Below are positions 55,581-64,000 of a DNA stretch of 64,000 bases, piece after piece; position 1 is the first letter of the stretch; each line of letters opens with the position of its first letter. The DNA is from CAWHJN01 sp963829705 (GTDB lineage: Bacteria > Bacteroidota > Rhodothermia > Rhodothermales > BA12): assembly GCA_963829705.1 (NCBI GenBank), contig CAWHJN010000001.1:434001-498000 (forward strand). The letters are read 5' to 3'. Under the pieces are notes generated by a model, which had not been told where the DNA came from, did not search any database, and saw nothing but the letters and a program-made list of their open reading frames with translations. The translations under genes and the position numbers were made by a program.

Positions 55581-57020
55581 ATGGACACGCCTGCGCCCGC
55601 TCCGTTGCCGTCTGCTTCATCTCCTGCTGCCGAGCGCGGAGGCTGGTTCCGGCAGTCGGTCGGTGTCAAGATTTTCCTCATCGCCGCGATCGTGCTGGCG
55701 CTGCTGATTCCGCTGGCGCTGCTGCAGGGCCTCATCCGCGAGCGGCAGATGCTGCGCGACGAGGCGCAGCGCGAAGTCAGCGCGATGTGGGGGCAGGCGC
55801 AGACGCTGGGCGGGCCGGTGCTGTCGGTGCCGTACTTGCTCACGCGGACGGAAAACGGCAAGACGACGACGTTCATCGGCGGCTACGCGCACTTCCTGCC
55901 CGACGACCTCGACATCGACGCGATGCTCCAGCCTGAAATCCGCAGGCGCGGCATCTATGAAGTCGTGCTCTACCAGAGCGACGTCACGCTCACCGGCTCG
56001 TTCGGCGTGCTCGACCCCGACGTGCAGGGCATCGGCACGGGCGTTTTGCAGTGGGATCGGGCGGTGCTGACAGTTGGCATACCTGACCTCGCAGGCCTCA
56101 AGTCGCTGGCGAGCGTAACGTGGCAGGGCGAGGCCGTAAGTGCGGAGCCAGGCGTGCCGACGAACGATTTGTTTGCGTCGGGCCTCAGCTTTTCGGTGCC
56201 GGTGACGCCGGATGCTCAGGCGCACACGTTCCGCCTCGCGCTCGATCTCAACGGCAGCACGGCCCTCACCTTCCTGCCCTTCGGCAAGACGACGACGGCG
56301 CACGTGTCGGGAAGCTGGGGTTCGCCGTCCTTCATGGGCGCGTTCGTGCCCGACAGCAGCGACATCACCGAGTCCTCTTTCGAGGCGCGGTGGACGGTGC
56401 TTTACCTCAACCGCAACTACCCGCAGCGGTTTGTGGGCACGATTCAGGGCGGCGACCGGGCGGGTGCGCGCGAAGTGTATCTCGCAGAACCCGGCTACGG
56501 TGGCGTGCAGGCAGATGGCGGCGCGTTGAGCGCGTTCGGCGTGCGGTTGCTCGTGCCGCTCGACGAGTACCAGAAGGCGATGCGGTCGGCGGAGTACGGC
56601 TTTCTGTGCCTCATCCTCACGTTCGTCGCCATCTTTTTCGTCGAGATCTTAGGCAGGCGGCGCATCCACCCGTTGCAGTACCTGCTCGTCGGCTGCGCCG
56701 TCGCGTTGTTCTACCTGCTGCTGCTGTCGTTCTCGGAATACATGGCCTTTAACGGCGCGTACGGTCTGGCGATGCTGGCCGTGCTGACGCTCGTGCTGCT
56801 CTATACCCGCGCCATTTTCCACTCGTGGCAGTACGCGGGCATCGTGACGGGCCTGCTCGTCGTGTTCTACGGCTACTTTTTCGTGCTCCTCCAACTCGAA
56901 GCCTACGCCCTTCTCTTTGGCAGCCTCGGCCTGCTCGTCATCCTCGCCCTCGTCATGTACCTCTCGCGCAACGTGGACTGGTACAGCGTGGGGGTCAAGG
57001 GCGCGGACGAACCCACCTGA
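55581..57020 (+). CDS. creD: CreD-like inner-membrane protein
   Basis: A 479-residue protein of the CreD family. One N-terminal membrane helix (KIFLIAAIVLALLIPLALLQ) is followed by a large periplasmic domain (about 50-330) and about five or six C-terminal helices. Family signatures seen here are VGVKIFLIA, YVAR-like RRRGIYEVVLYQSDVTLTG and AEYGFLCLILTFVAIFFVE. CreD contributes to envelope integrity and beta-lactam or colicin tolerance in enterobacteria under CreBC control; no such two-component pair is nearby. It is convergent with tatD. Confidence 0.88.
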   Translation: MDTPAPAPLPSASSPAAERGGWFRQSVGVKIFLIAAIVLALLIPLALLQGLIRERQMLRDEAQREVSAMWGQAQTLGGPVLSVPYLLTRTENGKTTTFIGGYAHFLPDDLDIDAMLQPEIRRRGIYEVVLYQSDVTLTGSFGVLDPDVQGIGTGVLQWDRAVLTVGIPDLAGLKSLASVTWQGEAVSAEPGVPTNDLFASGLSFSVPVTPDAQAHTFRLALDLNGSTALTFLPFGKTTTAHVSGSWGSPSFMGAFVPDSSDITESSFEARWTVLYLNRNYPQRFVGTIQGGDRAGAREVYLAEPGYGGVQADGGALSAFGVRLLVPLDEYQKAMRSAEYGFLCLILTFVAIFFVEILGRRRIHPLQYLLVGCAVALFYLLLLSFSEYMAFNGAYGLAMLAVLTLVLLYTRAIFHSWQYAGIVTGLLVVFYGYFFVLLQLEAYALLFGSLGLLVILALVMYLSRNVDWYSVGVKGADEPT

Positions 57021-57023
57021 CGC

Positions 57024-57809
57024 TCACGCCTCGGGCAATCCGAAAAGCTGCCGGGCGGTGCGGGTCGTGGCGGTGCCGATTTCCCCCAACGTCAGGTCGC
57101 GTTCCTGCGCGAGAAAGCGTGCCACGTGGACGACGAACGCGGGCTCGTTGCGCTTGCCGCGCATGGGCACGGGGGCGAGAAAGGGCGCGTCGGTTTCGAG
57201 GACGATTTTTTCCAGCGGCACGTCGCGGATGGCGTGGGGTACCTGGCTGTTTTTGTACGTCAGCGTGCCGCCGATGCCGAGGTGGAAACCAACGTCGAGG
57301 GCTTGATGCGCCACGTCTGCCGGGCTGCCGAAGCAGTGCAGGATGCCGCGCAGACGGGAAGCATCGGCGAGGCGGGCGCGCTCGTCGGCCAGCACGCGCA
57401 GCAGATCGGCATCCGAATCGCGGTTGTGGAGGATGAGCGGCTTGTTCACCTCAGCGGCCAGGGCGATGTGGGCGCGGAAAAAGGCTTCCTGCTTTTCATC
57501 GAACGACCGATCCCAGTAGTGATCGAGTCCGCTCTCCCCGACGGCCACCACGCGCGCGTCGCGGGCGAGCGCCGCCACCTCGTCCATCATCGCTTCCGTC
57601 GCGTCTTTCGTCTCGGACGGGTGCAGGGCGGCCATCACGAACAGGCCGTCGTTTTTGTGCGCGAGGTCGAGCGCGGCGTGAATCGACGGAATATCGATGG
57701 CGGGCATCACGATCTGCACGACGCCTGCTTCACGCGCCCGGTCGATAACGGCGTCGCGGTCGGCGTCGAACTTTTCGTGGTAGAGGTGGCAGTGCGTATC
57801 GACGAGCAT
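57024..57809 (-). CDS. tatD: TatD family metal-dependent hydrolase
   Basis: A 261-residue TIM-barrel hydrolase/deoxyribonuclease. Metal ligands are in VDTHCHLYHEKFDADRDAV, VAVGESGLDHYWDRSFDEKQ, NKPLILHNRDSDADLLRVL, GILHCFGS and VLETDAPFLAPVPMRGKRN. The order and spacing match TatD. It is co-transcribed with folK upstream; the last codons of the open folK frame as written overlap it by about 100 bases, which is an artefact of the folK frame break. Confidence 0.93.
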   Translation of the reverse strand: MLVDTHCHLYHEKFDADRDAVIDRAREAGVVQIVMPAIDIPSIHAALDLAHKNDGLFVMAALHPSETKDATEAMMDEVAALARDARVVAVGESGLDHYWDRSFDEKQEAFFRAHIALAAEVNKPLILHNRDSDADLLRVLADERARLADASRLRGILHCFGSPADVAHQALDVGFHLGIGGTLTYKNSQVPHAIRDVPLEKIVLETDAPFLAPVPMRGKRNEPAFVVHVARFLAQERDLTLGEIGTATTRTARQLFGLPEA

Positions 57810-58345
57810 TTTGAGGAGGTCAAAACGTGAGCGTGTATGGCGTGGCGTGCAGGGGACGAAGCATCCGGGCAGGAGGCCAGCAGCACGGCTACCGTCGCGT
57901 GGTACGGGTGTGGGAGCACGAGGTCCGGCGCGAGATCGGCGAGCGGCTGGAGCACGAAACGCCGCAGATGCAGGCGCGGGTGAGGCAACACCAGGTCCGG
58001 CGCGGCGAGTGTTCGATTACCGTAGACGAGCAGGTCGAGGTCGAGTGTGCGCGCGGCCCATTCGCCTGTGCGAACGCGCCCGTGTTTTCGCTCGATCTCC
58101 AGAAGCGTGTGCAGCAGCGCGTGCGGCGACCGCGTGGTGGCAATGCGCGCGGCGGCGTTGAGGTATGCGGGCTGCGGCGCGTGCGGCGGGCGGGTGTGCG
58201 CGGCACTCTCGTACACAGGCGAGGCGGCGAGCACCGTGATGCCCGCCGCCTCGCTCAAGTCTGAAACCGCTCGCTGGAGCGCGTCCATTCGGTCACCGAG
58301 ATTGCTCCCCAACGCGATGAACGCCTCCACCGGCGGCGCGCTCAT
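57707..58345 (-). CDS. folK: 2-amino-4-hydroxy-6-hydroxymethyldihydropteridine pyrophosphokinase
   Basis: HPPK transfers pyrophosphate from ATP to the pterin in folate synthesis. Visible motifs are ALGSNLGDRMDALQRA, YLNAAARIATTRSPHALL, RKHGRVRTGEWAARTLDLD (ATP and magnesium site) and PHPRLHLRRFVLQPLADLAP. The natural end of the protein is probably SSLHATPYTLTF with stop at 57820-57822 in the other frame. That would need one base fewer in the CCCC run (57852-57855 on the plus strand). As written the frame runs on to 57707 and overlaps tatD. Start overlaps the yceI gene stop as ATGA. Confidence 0.9.
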   Translation of the reverse strand: MSAPPVEAFIALGSNLGDRMDALQRAVSDLSEAAGITVLAASPVYESAAHTRPPHAPQPAYLNAAARIATTRSPHALLHTLLEIERKHGRVRTGEWAARTLDLDLLVYGNRTLAAPDLVLPHPRLHLRRFVLQPLADLAPDLVLPHPYHATVAVLLASCPDASSPARHAIHAHVLTSSKCSSIRTATSTTKSSTPTATPLSTGRVKQASCRS

Positions 58346-58995
58346 TCCTCTGTCGCTTCGGCGTCCACATCGGCATCGGCCACCATCCCGTCGCCTGCTA
58401 CGATGTCGAAGATGATCTTGACGTTGTCGCGGATGAGGTCGTCGGCCTGGCCGTCGTAGTTGATCTGCCAGTCGCGGCGGTTGATGATGAAGTCTGCCCG
58501 CGCCGTGACGCGGCCCGCCTCGACGTTGATGGTGGCGGGGAACGTGACGCCGTTGGTGACACCGTGCATCGTCAGGTTGCCCGTGACCATGTGCGTGCCG
58601 CCCGAGTCGGCGGGCGCGAACTGCGACGCTTCGAACGTGGCCGTGGGGTAGGTTTCGACCTCGAAGAAGTCCTCCGACATCAGGTGGCCCGTCAGCCGCT
58701 CGGTGTCTGTCCACAGCGACGCCATGTCGATGGTGAGATTGACGCCCGTGACGTCGTTGCCCGAGACGGTCACGGTGCCGTCGAAGTCGTGAAAGCCGCC
58801 ATCGTGCGTGCGCGTGACTTTAGCCCCGAGCCAGTTGACGGTGCTCCGCGACGTGTCGATGGCCAGCACGGTGCCTTCGGCGTTGGCAACGGAGACGGCC
58901 TCGCCCGTCAGGGCGCGCGGCCCGTCGCCCACGTCGGCGCAGGCTGAGAGCAGCACGAGGGCTGCGAGCGTAAAGAAAGACGAGAAGGTTTTCAT
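58342..58995 (-). CDS. YceI-like lipoprotein
   Basis: A 217-residue lipoprotein (lipobox VLLSAC) with a YceI-type lipid-binding barrel. It is recognised by AIDTSRSTVNWLGAKVTRTH, FHDFDGTVTVSGND, DFFEVETYPTATFEASQF and HMVTGNLTMHGVTN. YceI proteins bind isoprenoid-like lipids, usually in the periplasm. The C-terminal tail is acidic (DADVDAEATEE). It is coupled to folK through an ATGA overlap and lies just downstream of a tRNA gene on the same strand. Confidence 0.9.
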   Translation of the reverse strand: MKTFSSFFTLAALVLLSACADVGDGPRALTGEAVSVANAEGTVLAIDTSRSTVNWLGAKVTRTHDGGFHDFDGTVTVSGNDVTGVNLTIDMASLWTDTERLTGHLMSEDFFEVETYPTATFEASQFAPADSGGTHMVTGNLTMHGVTNGVTFPATINVEAGRVTARADFIINRRDWQINYDGQADDLIRDNVKIIFDIVAGDGMVADADVDAEATEE

Positions 58996-59041
58996 AGAGA
59001 TGTGGTGAGGTGAAGGGAGAAGCGCACGCCGCGAGGCGAGG

Positions 59042-59114
59042 TGCCCTCGGCAGGAATCGAACCTGCGACCTGCGGTTTAGGAAACCGTCGCTCTATCCCC
59101 TGAGCTACGAGGGC
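59042..59114 (-). tRNA. tRNA-Arg (anticodon CCU)
   Basis: A full cloverleaf of 73 nt on the minus strand. The acceptor GCCCTCG/CGAGGGC is perfect, the D-stem is GCTC/GAGC, the T-arm is GCAGG-TTCGAAT-CCTGC and the discriminator is A. The anticodon loop TTCCTAA gives CCU (arginine, AGG codons). The closing pair of the anticodon stem (A27-C43) is mismatched. CCA is not encoded. Confidence 0.95.
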
Positions 59115-59290
59115 GGGCTATCGAGCACAATCAGATCAATATAGTTGTTGCAACAGGCGTTTGCGCGGCGTGCATATCTTCTTGACCTGCTCCTGTTCCA
59201 CCGGGGATTTATGAAAGTACGTCGAGACGCTGTTTTGCGGCATCCTGCCCCCGCCTCGGGTACTTCAAGGGGAAACACATTTTCCTGTCC

Positions 59291-60304
59291 GTGACCGCTT
59301 CCACGCTCCTCCTTTCCCGCACCCGCCAAGCCTGGGGCACGGTGGCGGCGGGGGCCGTCGCAGCGAGTGCCGTCGCGGTACGCAGGCTGGTGCGGGCGCG
59401 GCGCGAGCGCCCGGTGCTGCCCCCTGCCCTCGACGCGCCGCTGGAAAATCTGCCGCTGCTGGAGGGTACGTCACGCTACTACCACCGGGCGGGCACGGGC
59501 ACGCCGCTCGTGATCCTGCACGACCTCTACGTGGCGGCCTCCGCGATGGACGTGCAGCCTGTGTTCGACTATGCCGCCCGCGAAACGACGCGCCCGCTCT
59601 TCACGCCCGACTGGCTGGGCTTTGGCCTCTCCGACCGACCCGACCGCCGCTATGTGCCGGGCCTTTTCCAGCGGCAACTCAGCGCCCTGCTCGACCGCGC
59701 CGACGCGCCGGCAGACATCGTGGCGTTTGGCATCGCGGCGGTGTACGCGGCGGCGGTGGCCGTGGCCACGCCCGAGCGCGTCCGGTCGCTGCTGCTCGTG
59801 GCTCCGTCGGGGCTGTCCACGCGGTCCGAGCACGCGCTCGGCGAGCGCATGCTGGCGGGCCTGTCGAGCGGCGCGGGCGCGTACCGGCTGCTCTTCGCCC
59901 GGCAGCGGACGCCCGAGGCCATCGCGCATTTTTTCCAGACGGAGGTGTTCTACACCGGCCATCCCGTGCCCGAAGCCCTGCTCGACTACGCGGTGCAGAC
60001 GACCCGGATGCCCGGTGCCGACCACGCACTCGAATGGCTGGATCGCGGCGGGCTCGACATGCAGGCCTTCGCGGCGCGTGCCTACGAGAACATTCCCGTG
60101 CCCACCCTGCTCCTGCTCCCCGCTCTTCCCGATTTTCTGGTGCGCGCCTACGACCGCGTGCCCGAGATCGTGCGGTCGAACAGGCAGGTGGAGGTCACAC
60201 GCCTGGAGACGGGGCGGATGCCGCAGTGGGAAGCCCCGCAGGTCTTCAACCGCGCACTGAGCGCATGGATTGACGCACCGAGGCGGGTGCGGCGGCGCAA
60301 GTAG
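59291..60304 (+). CDS. Alpha/beta-hydrolase fold protein lacking the catalytic triad
   Basis: A 337-residue alpha/beta-hydrolase with a GTG start and an N-terminal hydrophobic/basic segment. The fold is clear: PLVILHDLY, LFTPDWLGFGLSDRPDRRY, VRSLLLVAPSGL and a C-terminal EAPQVF. The nucleophile elbow reads DIVAFGIAAVYAAAVA, where family members have a Ser. The catalytic His position reads ETGRMPQWEAP, with Arg in place of His. Both active residues are therefore missing, so it is probably a binding or structural pseudo-enzyme. It precedes a transporter gene on the same strand. Confidence 0.8.
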   Translation: MTASTLLLSRTRQAWGTVAAGAVAASAVAVRRLVRARRERPVLPPALDAPLENLPLLEGTSRYYHRAGTGTPLVILHDLYVAASAMDVQPVFDYAARETTRPLFTPDWLGFGLSDRPDRRYVPGLFQRQLSALLDRADAPADIVAFGIAAVYAAAVAVATPERVRSLLLVAPSGLSTRSEHALGERMLAGLSSGAGAYRLLFARQRTPEAIAHFFQTEVFYTGHPVPEALLDYAVQTTRMPGADHALEWLDRGGLDMQAFAARAYENIPVPTLLLLPALPDFLVRAYDRVPEIVRSNRQVEVTRLETGRMPQWEAPQVFNRALSAWIDAPRRVRRRK

Positions 60305-60337
60305 CCCTACTTTCGGCGTGCATTTATCCGCACGCCT

Positions 60338-61660
60338 GTGGCTTCTCCTTCCTACCGCCGCGGCCCCGTCGTCTCGTGGGCGCTCTACGACGTGGCCAAC
60401 TCGTCGTTCACGACGCTCGTCGTCACGTTTATCTACAGCACGTATTTCACCCGCGCCATGTCGCCGGGCGAGGATTTGACGCCGGTGTGGACGTCAGCGG
60501 TGTCGATTACGGCCATCCTCATCGCGCTGCTCTCGCCGCTGCTCGGCGCCATCGCCGACCGGGGCGGCTACCGCAAGCGCTTTCTGCTCATCCTGAGCGC
60601 CCTCTGCGTGGCGATGACGACGGCGCTGTTCTTTTTCCCGCCCGGTCAGTGGCTCGGGGCCATCGTCGTCTTCGCCATCGCCAACCTGGCCTTCGAACTG
60701 AGCGCGGCCATGTACGATGCCTTTCTGCCCGACCTCGCGCCGCCCGAGGCCATCGGACGGATTTCCGGGTTTGGATGGGGGCTGGGCTACGTCGGCGGCA
60801 TCGTGGCGATGGTGCTCGCGCTCTACGGGTTCGTCCAGACCGGGAGCGCGCTATTTCCGTATCTCGGCGGCGCGTTCGGGCTCACCGACGCGGGGGGCGC
60901 AAACGTGCGCGCCACCAACCTGCTCGTCGCGGTCTGGTTTGCCATCTTCACCCTTCCGTTCATCCTGTTCGTGCGCGAGCCACGTGTGGCCGGGCGCATC
61001 AAAGAGCCGAACGTGATCGCGGGCGCGTACCGGCAGCTTGCCGACACCTTCAGGCACATTCGCACCTACCGGCAGATCGTGCGGCTGCTCGTGGCCCGGC
61101 TCATCTACAACGACGGGCTAGTCGTCATTTTTTCGATGGGCGCCATCTTCGCGCAGAACGCCTATGGGCTTACGCAGGAGGAGGTCATCCTTTTTGGCAT
61201 CGTGCTGAACGTGTCAGCGGGAGTAGGAGCGCTCGTCTTCGGGTTTCTGGACGACAAGATTGGCGGGCGCAATACCATCGCCATCAGCATCGTCGGCCTC
61301 GTCATCTCCACCATCATCGCCGTCACAGGCGGCACGGTGACGATGCTGTGGACGGCGGGCATCCTGACGGGCCTGCTCGTCGGGCCGACGCAGGCGGCGA
61401 GCCGGTCACTCTTGGGCCGCTTTGTGCCTGACGACAAGGAGGCCGAGTTCTACGGCTTTTTCGCGTTCTCGGGGAGGGCGACGGCCTTCATGGGGACGGG
61501 CCTCTACGGCCTGCTCGTGGGCACGACGAATTCGCACCGCGTGGCGATGGCGGGCACAATCCTGTTTTTCACCGTCGGATTGCTGCTGCTCTTGCGTGTG
61601 GACGAGCAGGAAGGCATCCGCCTGTCGGGGCGCGGCGATGCGCCGGAGGTTCAGCCATGA
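60338..61660 (+). CDS. UMF1-type MFS transporter
   Basis: A 440-residue permease with 12 predicted helices, belonging to the UMF1/Atg22-like branch of the MFS. Typical features are VSWALYDVANSSFTTLVVTF at the N terminus, LSPLLGAIADRGGYRKRFLL, FELSAAMYDAFLPDLAPPEA and GISGFGWGLGYVGG-like ISGFGWGLGYVGGIVAMVL. The substrate is unknown, though yeast Atg22 exports vacuolar amino acids. It starts with GTG at 60338 and overlaps the nif3 gene start by four bases (ATGA), so these two are co-translated. Confidence 0.9.
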   Translation: MASPSYRRGPVVSWALYDVANSSFTTLVVTFIYSTYFTRAMSPGEDLTPVWTSAVSITAILIALLSPLLGAIADRGGYRKRFLLILSALCVAMTTALFFFPPGQWLGAIVVFAIANLAFELSAAMYDAFLPDLAPPEAIGRISGFGWGLGYVGGIVAMVLALYGFVQTGSALFPYLGGAFGLTDAGGANVRATNLLVAVWFAIFTLPFILFVREPRVAGRIKEPNVIAGAYRQLADTFRHIRTYRQIVRLLVARLIYNDGLVVIFSMGAIFAQNAYGLTQEEVILFGIVLNVSAGVGALVFGFLDDKIGGRNTIAISIVGLVISTIIAVTGGTVTMLWTAGILTGLLVGPTQAASRSLLGRFVPDDKEAEFYGFFAFSGRATAFMGTGLYGLLVGTTNSHRVAMAGTILFFTVGLLLLLRVDEQEGIRLSGRGDAPEVQP

Positions 61661-62793
61661 ACGATGCCGTTTACACTGTCCGGGATGTCGTGCAGGCGCT
61701 CGACGCGATGGCCCCCGCAGGCACGGCGCAGGCGTGGGACAATGTCGGCGTGCAGGTCGGCGACCCAGACGCGCCCGTTTCGCAGGTGCTCGTCGCGCTG
61801 GATTGCACCGTCGCCGTCATCGACGAAGCCCTCGCGCTCGGCGCGGAGGCCATCGTCACGCACCACCCGCTGATCTTCAAACCGCTCAAAAACGTGCAGG
61901 CTGGCGCGGGGCCGTCGGGCCTCGCCTTCAGGCTGGCGCAGAATCGGATCGCGCTCGTCGCGGCGCACACCAACCTCGACGTGGCGCGCAGCGGTGTTTC
62001 TTTTGCGCTCGCGCAAGCCCTCGGCCTGAGAGACCTCGCGTTTCTCGCGCCCTCTGAAGACACACGCGCCACGCTCGTCACGTTCGTCCCACCCGATCAC
62101 GCCGACGCCGTCCGGGAGGCGCTGTCAGACGCCGGTGCCGGACAGATCGGCGCGTATACCGCGTGCGGGTTCGCGTCGGAAGGCACGGGCACGTTCCGGC
62201 CCGGCGACGCCGCCACGCCGTTCACCCGCACCCCCACAGGCGCGCTCGCCCGCGAAACGGAGATCCGGCTGGAGATGGAGTTGCCCCGGTGGGCCACCCG
62301 CCGCGTCGTAGCCGCGCTGCACGCCGCGCATCCGTACGAGCAACCCGCCTATCATCTCCTCGACGCCCGCCAGCCCGACACCACGACGGGCCTCGGGGCT
62401 ATTGGCACACTGGAGATGCCGCTGGGCCGTGAGGCGTTTTTGCAGCACCTCTGCCGCACCCTCGGCACGCCCGCCGTCCGCGCCACCCCTTTCGACAAAC
62501 CCGTGCGGCGCGTGGCCGTCTGCGGCGGCTCGGGCAGCGATTTCGTCGGGGTTGCCCTGCGCGTCGGCGCCGATGCCTACGTCACCGCCGACGTGACTTA
62601 CCACAAGTTTTTCGACGCGCTCGGCGCTGACGGTGCGGCGCGGCTGCTCTACGTCGATGCCGGACACTACGAAACCGAACGCCACGCCGAAACGCTCCTC
62701 CTCGACGGGTTGAAGGCCCACCTGCCGCACCTCGAAGTGCAACGCACGCACACCCGCACGAGCGCATCCGAGATGTTCGTGGCTGAGGGGTAG
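61657..62793 (+). CDS. Nif3-like dinuclear metal centre protein
   Basis: A 378-residue NIF3/YbgI-type protein in the long form with an inserted PII/CutA-like domain in the middle. Metal-binding segments are DEALALGAEAIVTHHPLIF, VAAHTNLDVARSGVSFALAQ and VDAGHYETERHAE at the C terminus. It probably assembles as a toroidal hexamer; some members hydrolyse GTP or act as GTP cyclohydrolase-like proteins, but the physiological role is unsettled. It is coupled to the upstream MFS gene. The 220 bases after it hold no gene. Confidence 0.92.
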   Translation: MNDAVYTVRDVVQALDAMAPAGTAQAWDNVGVQVGDPDAPVSQVLVALDCTVAVIDEALALGAEAIVTHHPLIFKPLKNVQAGAGPSGLAFRLAQNRIALVAAHTNLDVARSGVSFALAQALGLRDLAFLAPSEDTRATLVTFVPPDHADAVREALSDAGAGQIGAYTACGFASEGTGTFRPGDAATPFTRTPTGALARETEIRLEMELPRWATRRVVAALHAAHPYEQPAYHLLDARQPDTTTGLGAIGTLEMPLGREAFLQHLCRTLGTPAVRATPFDKPVRRVAVCGGSGSDFVGVALRVGADAYVTADVTYHKFFDALGADGAARLLYVDAGHYETERHAETLLLDGLKAHLPHLEVQRTHTRTSASEMFVAEG

Positions 62794-63012
62794 AGGGTAG
62801 CGGGTGGAAGTTTGAGCCCGAGGCCCCTTCCCAAACCGCCGCTTTGAAATTGCCCTTCACTCTTTTCAACTCGGGTCTGTCAGGCACAGAAGGAGAAGGC
62901 GACTCTCGTTTCCAGCCTCAAACCATCGCTTCGCCTCAACGCTTCACAGTCACGCCACGAACCGAAGGGCAGAGGCATCGTTGGTCTGGGCTGAGCCAAA
63001 CCCACACGCCCT

Positions 63013-63768
63013 ATGTCAACGACCACCCCGGACACGTCCATTGCCGCCCAGCTTCGCGCGCTGGTGCGCCTGCAACGTGTCGATAGCGAACTCGACCACC
63101 TCACCAAGCTGCGCGGCGACCTCCCCAACGAAATCCGCGACCTGGAGGACGAGAAGTCCGGCCTCGAAACGCGGCTCGAGAACTACGCGCAGGAGGTGCA
63201 GGACCACGCCATCGCGATGAAGCAGCTCGAGAACGACATCCGCGACAGCGAGAACCTGATCCGCAAGTACACCGATCAGCAGAACACCGTCCGCAACAAC
63301 CGCGAATACGACGCCCTGACGAAAGAGATCGAGGCGCAGCGCCAGCGCATCATCGACGCGCAGGGTCACATCGACGAGATGACGGCGGCGGAAGCACCCC
63401 GCGCGCTCTCCATCGAGGATGCCAACGCGCGTCTCGGCGAACTCGACACCATCCTCAGCGAGAAACGCGGCCAGCTTTCCACCGTCCTCGACGACACGCG
63501 TCAGGAGCAGGAGGAGCTCGACGCCCGCCGCGCCAAAGCCGCCGAGCAGGTTGACGACCGCTACCTCCGCGCCTACGAACGCCTCCGCGGGCGGATGCGC
63601 GACGGGCGCGCCGTGGTGCCGCTCGAACGCGGTGCCGCCGCGGGCTACGCCGTCCCGCCGCAGCGCCAGGTGGACATCCGCCAGCGCAACCGCATCATCG
63701 TCTGCGAAAACACGGGCCGCATCATCATCGACGAAGAGCTCTTCAGCGAGGAGTTCGCTGATGCGTGA
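63013..63768 (+). CDS. Coiled-coil protein with degenerate C4 zinc ribbon (DUF164/zf-RING_7-like)
   Basis: A 251-residue protein. A long coiled coil (about 15-200) is followed by a short C-terminal domain. The usual family ending has four cysteines (CxxC ... CExC). Here the first pair is replaced by GAAAGYAVPPQRQVDIRQR and the last pair retains only one Cys (VCENTGRIIIDEELF). It is otherwise full-length, so zinc binding seems lost while the structure is kept. Family members are found beside Nif3-like proteins, as here, which supports the assignment. It precedes the RNase P RNA gene. Confidence 0.85.
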   Translation: MSTTTPDTSIAAQLRALVRLQRVDSELDHLTKLRGDLPNEIRDLEDEKSGLETRLENYAQEVQDHAIAMKQLENDIRDSENLIRKYTDQQNTVRNNREYDALTKEIEAQRQRIIDAQGHIDEMTAAEAPRALSIEDANARLGELDTILSEKRGQLSTVLDDTRQEQEELDARRAKAAEQVDDRYLRAYERLRGRMRDGRAVVPLERGAAAGYAVPPQRQVDIRQRNRIIVCENTGRIIIDEELFSEEFADA

Positions 63769-63805
63769 GGGTGGCCGGTGCACGCCCTCTTTCAACCTCT
63801 GACCT

Positions 63806-64000
63806 TCAACAACGCATCCGTCGGCCTGCCGCGTCCCGATTCGTCGGGGTGAGGAAAGTCCGAACACCACAGGGCAACCGTGCCCCGGTAACACCGGGGG
63901 CGTCGCGCCGGCAACGGCACGGCGACAGCAGGTGCAACAGAGAGCAGACCAGCCGATGGTCCCGCTTTGCGGGACACAGGTGATGGGTGAAAGGGTGGGG
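63806..64000 (+). ncRNA. rnpB: RNase P RNA (rnpB), 5' part, cut by window edge
   Basis: The conserved core GAGGAAAGTCCGAACACCAC (CR I) begins around 63850 and GATGGGTGAAAGGGTG appears at the right edge, the class A layout of bacterial RNase P RNA. The remaining 3' part, including the P1 partner strand, lies outside the window. The exact 5' end is estimated as about 40-50 bases before the GAGGAAAGTCC motif. The RNA forms the catalytic subunit that matures tRNA 5' ends. Confidence 0.88.

Overview
The window is a GC-rich (roughly two-thirds G+C by eye), densely coded bacterial chromosome segment. Type IX secretion genes (porU, porV), a large secreted protein ending in a type-A T9SS sorting domain, and the overall gene set point to the Bacteroidota/Rhodothermota side. 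The high GC favours a Rhodothermales-like organism; that placement is inferred from gene content, with no database search. I see no phage, insertion sequence, CRISPR array or plasmid functions. It reads as core chromosome.

Layout. 1-7 kb: 3' part of an MFS exporter, a TlpA-like thioredoxin protein, then porV and porU. 7-14 kb: a tiny stand-alone HisKA-like protein overlapping an MBL-fold hydrolase, a Lon-N-like protein, a membrane-anchored DUF4344-like metallopeptidase, an SSS symporter, an outer-membrane barrel and a small lipoprotein. 14-22 kb: a 1344-residue T9SS substrate, nadA, a LolD-type ATPase, a sigma-54 response regulator and a TPR membrane protein. 22-31 kb: sbcC-cvpA-yqeY cluster, a small secreted protein, a PQQ-type propeller lipoprotein and a peptidase/TolB-propeller/beta-barrel protein. 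31-36.5 kb: PTS enzyme I and HPr (no sugar permease), polyprenyl synthase, adenylate kinase and two small membrane proteins. 36.6-45.5 kb: a NifU-N protein, then a tight seven-gene minus-strand run: parA, penicillin acylase, SNF symporter, M14 peptidase, TlpA lipoprotein, thioredoxin-like protein, LuxC-like protein. 45.7-53 kb: maf, a glutamine amidotransferase coupled to a nitrilase-family amidohydrolase, a small membrane protein, PAP2 phosphatase, recA, cinA, pyrE, pgsA. 53.5-64 kb: dnaK, creD-like, tatD, folK, yceI, tRNA-Arg(CCU), a catalytically degenerate alpha/beta hydrolase, a UMF1-type MFS protein, nif3, a coiled-coil protein with a decayed zinc ribbon, and the 5' part of rnpB running off the right edge.

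The most striking global property is six apparent single-base frame disruptions, four reading as a missing base and two as an extra base. They lie in porU, a small secreted protein, the propeller lipoprotein, the polyprenyl synthase, the penicillin acylase and folK. Several of these genes are normally essential and both flanks of each break stay intact, so consensus error is the simplest explanation. Biologically, the best leads are the parA-led peptide/amide-scavenging operon, the orphan HisKA domain, the pseudo-enzyme hydrolase and the zinc-less ribbon protein.
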